Made by a program: the position numbers and the translations under genes. 64,000 nucleotides of DNA from Intestinimonas butyriciproducens. GTDB lineage: Bacteria; Bacillota; Clostridia; Oscillospirales; Butyricicoccaceae. The DNA lies in NCBI RefSeq assembly GCF_016901775.1, contig NZ_JACJKW010000001.1, positions 186,001 through 250,000 on the forward strand, written 5' to 3'. Shown here piece by piece: positions 58,986-64,000 of the stretch. How positions within the stretch are numbered: position 1 is the stretch's first letter; each line of letters starts with the position of its first letter. The notes below the pieces were generated by a model, which had not been told where the DNA came from, ran no database searches, and worked only from the letters and a program-made list of their open reading frames with translations.

Positions 58986-61325
58986 TTATTCCAAGCCGTA
59001 AAAATTCGGCATACCGGGGAATTTCTTCCGCAGCTCCCGGAGTTTTTCGATGGACACGCCTTCCCCTTCTCTCCGGCCGCAGCGGGGACAAACCTCGTCG
59101 ATGACGCCGGTATAGCCGCACACCGGATCCCGGTCCACCGGATGATTCACCGAGCCATAACCCACACCGGCCTCCTTCATGCAGCGGATTACCGCCTCAA
59201 AGGCCTTGGGGTTTTTGCACACATCCCCGTCCAGCTCCACATAGCTGATGTGGCCGGCGTTGGTCAGGGCGTGATAGGGAGCTTCCAGCCGGATCTTGTC
59301 AAAGGCCCGGATGGGGAAATACACAGGGATGTGGAAGGAGTTGGTGTAATAGTCCCGGTCGGTGATTCCCGGAAGCTTGCCATAGATCTTCTGGTCGATG
59401 CGGAGGAAGCGGCCGGAAAGCCCTTCGGCCGGAGTGGCCAACAGGGTGAAGTTCAGGCCGGTCTTTTGGGATTCCTCATCCATCCGCCGGCGCATGTGGC
59501 TGATGATCTCCAGGCCCAGCTTCTGGCTTTCCGGGCTCTGGCCGTGATGTTTGCCGGTGAGGGCCACCAGGGTTTCGGCCAGGCCGATAAAGCCCACGCT
59601 GAGGGTGCCGTGCTTGAGGATCTCACCCACAGGCTCGTCCACATCCAGGTTGTCGCTGTCGATCCACACACCCTGTCCCATGAGGAAGGGGTAATTGCGG
59701 CTTTTTTTGGCGGCCTGGATCTTGAAGCGGTGAAGCAGCTGGCGGATGACCAGGTCGATCTTCTCATCCAGCATCTCATAAAAGCGGTCCAGATCCCCGT
59801 GGGCTTCGATACCCAGGCGGGGCAGATTGATGGAGGTAAAGCTCAGGTTGCCCCGGCCGCAGGTGATTTCCCGCTCCGGATCATGCACATTGCCCATCAC
59901 CCGGGTGCGGCAGCCCATATAGGCCACTTCGCTGTTATAATCCCCTTCCTTGTAGTATTGCAGGTTAAAGGGGGCATCCAGGAAGCTGAAATTGGGGAAC
60001 AGCCGCTTGGCCGATGTGCGGATGGCCAGCTGGAACAGATCGTAGTTGGGGTCCTGGGAGTTGTAGTTGATTCCCTCTTTTACTTTGAAGATTTGTACCG
60101 GGAAAATGGGAGTCTCCCCATTGCCCAGACCGGCATCGGTGGCCAAAAGCAGATTGCGGATCACCATCCGCCCTTCGGGGGAGGTGTCGGTGCCGTAGTT
60201 CACCGAGCTGAAGGGAACCTGGGCCCCGGCCCGGGAGTTCATGGTGTTCAGGTTGTGCACCAGAGCTTCCATGGCTTGATAGGTGGCCCGGTCGGTTTCC
60301 GCCATGGCGGTCTGGGTGGCCATATCATGGGCCTTCTGGGCCTGTGCAGCGGTGAGAGTACCGCCCTGGGGCAGCGCTTGCTGGGTCAGCCAGGGCACCA
60401 GCTGTTCGCCGTAGAGCTGGGGCTGGCCCATGGACACATCCTCCCCCACCTGTGCTTTGGCATTCTGAACCAGAGCCTGTCCCTGACCGTATTCCAGGGA
60501 GCAGAAGGCATTGAGATATTGTCCCAGTGCCTTGAAATATTCCTTGCGGAAGGTTTTGGCCACACCGGGAGCCATGGCATAGTCGAAGTTGGGCACCGAC
60601 TGGCCGCCGTGCATTTCATTCTGGTTGGCCTGGATGGCGATGCAGCCCAGAGCGGAATAGCTTTGGATGCTGGCCGGCTCCCGCAGATAGCCGTGACCGG
60701 TGGAAAAGCCGTTTTTGAACAGCTTCAGCAGATCGATCTGGCAGCAGGTTTCGGTGAGCATATAGAAGTCCTTGTCGTGGATGTGGATGTCGCCGTTGAT
60801 GTGCGCGGCGGCCACATCCCGGGGAAGGATGTAGTTGTCCACAAAATATTTGGCCCCCTCGGAGCCGTATTTCAGCATGGTTCCCATGGCGGTATCGGCG
60901 TCGATGTTGGCGTTTTCCCGCTTGATGTCGGCGTCGGCGGCATAGGAGAAGGTCAGTTCTTTATAGATCTCCATCAGGTCGGTTTCCGACTGACGGATTT
61001 TGGCGTGTTCCGCCCGATAGAGGATGTAAGCTTTGGCCGTTTTGGCATAACCGGCTTTGATAAGGGTCTCCTCCACCAGATCCTGAACCTGTTCCACTCC
61101 GGGGATCTGGCCCTGGGGAATGGAGCGGGTCACCCGGCGGGTCAGCTCATCCAGGGCAGCGGAGGGAAGGGATTCTTCCCGCACGGACACATTGGATTTG
61201 CGGATGGCCTCCCGGATCTTGCTGGGATCAAAGGGCACCACATCTCCGCTGCGTTTGCGGATGGATACCGGTCCGGCCCAGGAAGCGGCGCTTACCCGCA
61301 CCGGCAGCCGTTTGGAAGCAGCCAT
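58986..61325 (-). CDS. nrdD: Anaerobic ribonucleoside-triphosphate reductase, body without glycyl-radical loop
   Basis: Class III reductase that makes dNTPs without oxygen. The 779 residues have an N-terminal ATP-cone (SIRKRSGDVVPFDPSKIREAI), a large alpha/beta barrel with active-site cysteines in ETCCQIDLLK and GCRTRVMG regions, and a C-terminal zinc motif CGYTGVIDEVCPRCG. It ends at GMPNFYGLE and lacks the glycyl-radical segment that normally follows the zinc site; that segment is the next gene. ATG at 61325 follows AAAGGAGG. The promoter is overlaid by NrdR boxes. Confidence 0.93.
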   Translation of the reverse strand: MAASKRLPVRVSAASWAGPVSIRKRSGDVVPFDPSKIREAIRKSNVSVREESLPSAALDELTRRVTRSIPQGQIPGVEQVQDLVEETLIKAGYAKTAKAYILYRAEHAKIRQSETDLMEIYKELTFSYAADADIKRENANIDADTAMGTMLKYGSEGAKYFVDNYILPRDVAAAHINGDIHIHDKDFYMLTETCCQIDLLKLFKNGFSTGHGYLREPASIQSYSALGCIAIQANQNEMHGGQSVPNFDYAMAPGVAKTFRKEYFKALGQYLNAFCSLEYGQGQALVQNAKAQVGEDVSMGQPQLYGEQLVPWLTQQALPQGGTLTAAQAQKAHDMATQTAMAETDRATYQAMEALVHNLNTMNSRAGAQVPFSSVNYGTDTSPEGRMVIRNLLLATDAGLGNGETPIFPVQIFKVKEGINYNSQDPNYDLFQLAIRTSAKRLFPNFSFLDAPFNLQYYKEGDYNSEVAYMGCRTRVMGNVHDPEREITCGRGNLSFTSINLPRLGIEAHGDLDRFYEMLDEKIDLVIRQLLHRFKIQAAKKSRNYPFLMGQGVWIDSDNLDVDEPVGEILKHGTLSVGFIGLAETLVALTGKHHGQSPESQKLGLEIISHMRRRMDEESQKTGLNFTLLATPAEGLSGRFLRIDQKIYGKLPGITDRDYYTNSFHIPVYFPIRAFDKIRLEAPYHALTNAGHISYVELDGDVCKNPKAFEAVIRCMKEAGVGYGSVNHPVDRDPVCGYTGVIDEVCPRCGRREGEGVSIEKLRELRKKFPGMPNFYGLE

Positions 61326-61429
61326 AAAAAACCTCCTTTGCATGGCGGAAGCAGGGAAGGCATCCCCCCTGCTCCCCAGCGGCGGCCCATTCGGGGCAGC
61401 GCCCTTGTTCTTGTGTGCCGTCGTTTTGC

Positions 61430-61476
61430 CATACTATATATAGTGATGATAATCGTTTCAAACTGTATATATAGTA
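61430..61476 (-). promoter_or_regulatory. nrd promoter with two NrdR boxes
   Basis: On the minus strand, TTGAAA (61455-61460) and TATAGT (61432-61437) form a promoter with 17 bp spacing. NrdR boxes centred near 61437 (ACTATATATAGT) and 61468 (ACTGTATATATAGT) lie 31 bp apart, three helical turns. The first covers the -10 and the second sits just upstream of the -35, so NrdR with ATP/dATP would block transcription. Confidence 0.9.
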
Positions 61477-61481
61477 ATTCA

Positions 61482-61625
61482 CCCCCTGGAAAAATGCAAG
61501 GGGGATTTTTCAGTCAAGCCCCTGTCCGGTGGCCCGTTCTGGCGACCTTCCCCCATGGGAGCCTTGCAGCTGCAAGGGTTTGAGAGACGGGATAAAAATT
61601 CGGAGAAAAATAAGGCCAAAATTTG
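61482..61625. other. Spacer between nrd and MATE control regions
   Basis: No gene is seen. It contains CCCCC/GGGGG flanking TGGAAAAATGCAA and followed by ATTTTT (61482-61510), and a perfect 16 bp palindrome centred on TTGCAGCTGCAA (61562-61577). No convincing promoter. Confidence 0.4.
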
Positions 61626-61671
61626 TGCAAGGTATTATCTGGAAGACTCTTTTTACAAAAAGTAAATTTTT

Positions 61672-61722
61672 CCCCATGGTATACCATGGGGTGTGAAAAC
61701 GGAGTCTGTTTAGTGACTAAAC
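61672..61722 (+). promoter_or_regulatory. Two palindromes upstream of the second MATE gene
   Basis: A perfect 20 bp palindrome CCCCATGGTATACCATGGGG at 61672-61691 and GTTTAG-TGA-CTAAAC at 61708-61722, followed by T7. The first has no T run and looks like an operator. The second could be an operator (it resembles the TTAG..CTAA core in the MarR promoter) or a weak attenuator. Confidence 0.55.
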
Positions 61723-61739
61723 TTTTTTTGCCCCTCGGC

Positions 61740-61768
61740 TGGACAGGGTAGTTGAATTGTAATATACT
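61740..61768 (+). promoter_or_regulatory. Promoter of the second MATE gene
   Basis: TGGACA at 61740-61745 and TATACT at 61763-61768, 17 bp spacing. Confidence 0.75.
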
Positions 61769-61799
61769 ATTTACAAAGAAATGCGGAGAAAGGGGAGTG

Positions 61800-61832
61800 A
61801 TGGCAGCCGCGCACTGCGCGACGGTCTTATGA
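61800..61832 (+). CDS. Ten-residue leader ORF coupled to the MATE gene
   Basis: ATG GCA GCC ... TTA TGA encodes MAAAHCATVL. GGAGAAAGGGGAG lies just upstream. Its TGA overlaps the MATE ATG (ATGA). The codons GCCGCGCAC and TGCGCGACGG form a hairpin. This looks like a translated leader that couples or regulates MATE translation; a coding role for the peptide itself is not shown. Confidence 0.55.
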   Translation: MAAAHCATVL

Positions 61833-63286
61833 AAACGAAATCTTCTGTCCAGCCCTCCCTGGCTCTGGACCTTGTGGAACCGGGCCGGGACGAACACATG
61901 GTGGCCGCACGAAAGACCACCGAAAAGCTGCCGGAAGGGGTCACTTCCAAGATGATGTACCGGGATGTGGTACGCATCGCCTGGCCCTCCTTCATCGAGC
62001 TGACGCTGACTCAGCTGGCCTCTATGGTGGACCTGATGATGGTGGGCAAATTGGGAGCTGCCGCCATCGCCGGCGTGGGGCTGACCACTCAGCCCAAATT
62101 TTTGATGATGACCATGTTCCAGGCCATGAATGTGGGCGCTACTGCCCTGGTGGCCCGGTACAAAGGCGCTTCCCAGCAGAACAAAGCCAACCTGATCCTG
62201 CGTCAGGCCTTGCTGCTGACTCTGGTGCTGTCGCTGATCGGCGGCGTGCTGGTGTTTCTGTTTGCAGAGCCGCTGGTGAAGTTTATGGGCGCGGCCGAGG
62301 CATCCACTCTGGCCGACGGTACCATCTATCTGCAGATCCAGGCATTGGGCATCGTCACCGTGGCCCTCACCAGTACCATCACCGCATCCCTGCGGGGCGC
62401 CGGCAACAGCCGCACCGCCATGATGTACAATCTGGCGGCCAATGTGGTCAATGTGATCTTCAACTATTTGCTGATCTACGGCAATTTTGGTTTCCCCCGT
62501 ATGGAAGTGGCCGGTGCGTCTTTGGCCACTGTCATCGGCCAGGCGGTGGCTATGGTTCTGGCCTTTGCTTCGGTGATGGGCCACCGGAATTATGTTCACC
62601 TGTCCATCCATGATTTCCCCCGGGGATTCAAGCCTCAGAAAGAGGCCATGTTCTCCATTTTCAATGTGGGCATTCCCGCTATGATCGAGCAGTTGGTCAT
62701 GCGTACCGGTATGATCATCTATTCCCGTACCGTGGCTGGTCTGGGCACGGTGGCCTTTGCCACACATCAGGTATGTATGAACATTCAGGCGCTGTCTTTT
62801 ATGAATGGCCAGGCCTTCGCTGTGTCGGCCACTTCCCTTATGGGTCAGAGCCTGGGAAAAAAGCGGCCCGATATGGCGGAATATTACACCTCCCGGACCC
62901 GGCGTCTGGGCATGTGCGTGTCCCTGTTCATCATGGCCAGCTTTATTCTCTTCGGCAGAACCATTGTGGGGCTGTACAATGACGATCCCCAGATCGTGGA
63001 AACGGGCGCCAAGATCCTGATGTTTGTAGCGTTGATTCAGCCTTTCCAGTCCAGTCAGTTTATTCTGGCCGGTGCATTGCGAGGGGCCGGAGATACCCGT
63101 GCTACCGCTGTGATCACTGCCATTACCGTGCTGTTTGTACGGCCTGGCCTGGCGATCCTGCTCATCAATCTGACGAGCCTGGGCCTTTATGGCGCTTGGG
63201 TTGCTTTGGCAGCCGATCAGCTTCTTCGTTCTCTGCTGGTCTGGCTCCGGTTTGTTTCCGGCAAGTGGAAAAAAATACGCATCTGA
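61829..63286 (+). CDS. MATE family efflux transporter, second copy
   Basis: A 485-residue MATE transporter with twelve membrane helices (N-half from RIAWPSFIELTLTQLASMVD, C-half from FSIFNVGIPAMIEQLVMRTG). It is not closely related to the MATE at 31-32.5 kb, with a longer cytoplasmic N-terminus. The start chosen overlaps the leader ORF stop. An earlier in-frame ATG at 61781 lies only about 12 bp from the predicted transcript start and is less likely. A terminator follows. Confidence 0.92.
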   Translation: MKTKSSVQPSLALDLVEPGRDEHMVAARKTTEKLPEGVTSKMMYRDVVRIAWPSFIELTLTQLASMVDLMMVGKLGAAAIAGVGLTTQPKFLMMTMFQAMNVGATALVARYKGASQQNKANLILRQALLLTLVLSLIGGVLVFLFAEPLVKFMGAAEASTLADGTIYLQIQALGIVTVALTSTITASLRGAGNSRTAMMYNLAANVVNVIFNYLLIYGNFGFPRMEVAGASLATVIGQAVAMVLAFASVMGHRNYVHLSIHDFPRGFKPQKEAMFSIFNVGIPAMIEQLVMRTGMIIYSRTVAGLGTVAFATHQVCMNIQALSFMNGQAFAVSATSLMGQSLGKKRPDMAEYYTSRTRRLGMCVSLFIMASFILFGRTIVGLYNDDPQIVETGAKILMFVALIQPFQSSQFILAGALRGAGDTRATAVITAITVLFVRPGLAILLINLTSLGLYGAWVALAADQLLRSLLVWLRFVSGKWKKIRI

Positions 63287-63292
63287 GCAAAG

Positions 63293-63321
63293 GCCCTCCG
63301 GTTTTCCGGAGGGCTTTTTTT
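63293..63321 (+). terminator. Terminator of the second MATE gene
   Basis: GCCCTCCGG pairs with CCGGAGGGC, then seven T residues. Confidence 0.95.
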
Positions 63322-63438
63322 GTGTTTTTGGTAAATCCTCTGGACGAATAGAGCAAAATAGTGTATTACTATAATAAGCTGTGACAAAGGTGGGCGGGAT
63401 GCTCCTTTTGGATGCTGCAAAGAAAAGAGGGCAACGCC

Positions 63439-64000
63439 ATGAATGTGATCGAACGGATCCAGGAAAAATATGGGGATATGACCAGGAAGCAAAGGGTATT
63501 GGCCGATTATATGCTGGAAAACCCGGATTCCATGTCCTTTATGACCATGAAAAATCTGTCCGGCCGGACTCAGGTTTCGGAGATGACCATTTTAAATTAC
63601 TGTACCGCGCTGGGATATGGGAATTACAATGAGCTGAAATATGAGTTTCGCAAGTACATCAACGAGAGAAACAAGATCGAAGTGCAGCGTCAGAATGAAT
63701 ATCTTAATGCCAGTGTACCGGAATACGAGCTGGATGACAAACAGAATCTGCTGTATCAGGTGTGTCAGGAAGAGTTTGATCTTCTCAAGCTGCTGTTTGC
63801 TCATATCGATATTCCTTCCCTGTTTCAGGGGGCGGAGATGATGCTGGATGCCGACTGCACGGTGTTTTGCGCCCGGGGCGTGTCCCTGCAGATTGCCGAC
63901 TTTCTGTCCATGCGCCTGGCCACTATGGGGCTTCCATCCATTGTGATGAACACCGAGCTGAATGACAGCGTGCAGTCGGCCCTCCCCTTGCTGAAAGGGG
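63439..64000 (+). CDS. RpiR/MurR family transcriptional regulator, 3' end outside the window
   Basis: Sugar-phosphate-sensing regulator. The N-terminal 77 residues are the HTH_6 domain (MTRKQRVLADYMLENPDSM, then TQVSEMTILNYCTALGYG). The start of the SIS phosphosugar-binding domain follows (DCTVFCARGVSLQIADFLS). About 187 residues are present of the usual 270-290. The ATG sits after GAGGG. A TATAAT at 63370-63375 marks its promoter. Target genes are outside the window. Confidence 0.9.
   Translation, partial: MNVIERIQEKYGDMTRKQRVLADYMLENPDSMSFMTMKNLSGRTQVSEMTILNYCTALGYGNYNELKYEFRKYINERNKIEVQRQNEYLNASVPEYELDDKQNLLYQVCQEEFDLLKLLFAHIDIPSLFQGAEMMLDADCTVFCARGVSLQIADFLSMRLATMGLPSIVMNTELNDSVQSALPLLKG

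Noticed and set aside
61672-61691. The 20 bp palindrome as a transcription terminator
   Set aside because: There is no T run on either strand and it lies upstream of a promoter, so an operator is more likely.

Overview
The window is a moderately GC-rich piece of chromosome from an anaerobic, probably spore-forming member of the Clostridia. An Oscillospiraceae-like bacterium is my best guess, inferred from gene content and not from a database match. Signs are an oxygen-independent class III ribonucleotide reductase (nrdD/nrdG), a biotin-dependent sodium-pumping decarboxylase, a 2[4Fe-4S] ferredoxin, spoVT, a ctsR-mcsA-mcsB-clpC operon, T-box leaders and AGGAGG-type ribosome sites. I see no rRNA, tRNA, CRISPR array, prophage or transposase gene. 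Genes are tightly packed, and most gaps of more than about 100 bp hold promoters, leaders or terminators.

Layout. 1-3.2 kb: aspS (cut by the window edge) and hisS, transcribed leftward behind a T-box whose specifier reads best as GAC (Asp). 3.3-5.3 kb: an S-layer-homology exported protein and a small membrane protein. 5.3-13.9 kb: a leftward cell-envelope and division cluster, zapA, U32 peptidase, dut, maf, mreC, mreD, mrdA, then minD and mgsA behind their own promoter. 14-19.2 kb: CYTH protein, DUF3810 protein, two paralogous amino-acid binding lipoproteins, permease and ATPase. 19.4-25 kb: iron alcohol dehydrogenase, then a leftward oxaloacetate decarboxylase-type Na+ pump operon. 25.3-32.5 kb: DUF1934, argS, S41 protease, a homocysteine-methyltransferase-like protein, secG, a zinc-ribbon membrane protein and a MATE transporter. 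32.6-36.8 kb: a MarR regulator with a heterodimeric ABC exporter. 37-42 kb: spoVT and the ctsR operon. 42.3-47.8 kb: ferredoxin, then moxR, DUF58, DUF4129-like, M20 hydrolase and Asp/Glu racemase. 48-52 kb: rpsO, pnp and an M16 peptidase. 52.2-58 kb: an ornithine-cyclodeaminase-family enzyme, a DUF3592 protein, a free-standing LeuA regulatory domain under a Leu T-box, and arsC/spx-yccF-thpR-M55-sir2. 58.3-61.5 kb: nrdD, a separate glycyl-radical tail ORF and nrdG, under NrdR boxes. 61.7-64 kb: a second MATE gene behind a leader ORF, and an RpiR regulator running off the end.

The most unusual things are these. (1) A family of roughly 180-250 bp structured repeats has three near-complete copies and two remnants. 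Each complete copy splits an intrinsic terminator and leaves a 25-29 bp duplicate of that locus's own hairpin on each side, which looks like a mobile element that targets terminators. (2) NrdD ends after its zinc motif, and the glycyl-radical segment is a separate 52-residue gene with its own ribosome site. (3) McsB has lost the catalytic Cys and Glu and several Arg residues, while ClpC keeps both glutamates used to read phospho-arginine. (4) A 133-residue LeuA regulatory domain stands alone behind a T-box with a CUG specifier. (5) MinD lacks its membrane-targeting tail and has no minC or minE beside it. (6) MgsA lacks both conserved histidines.
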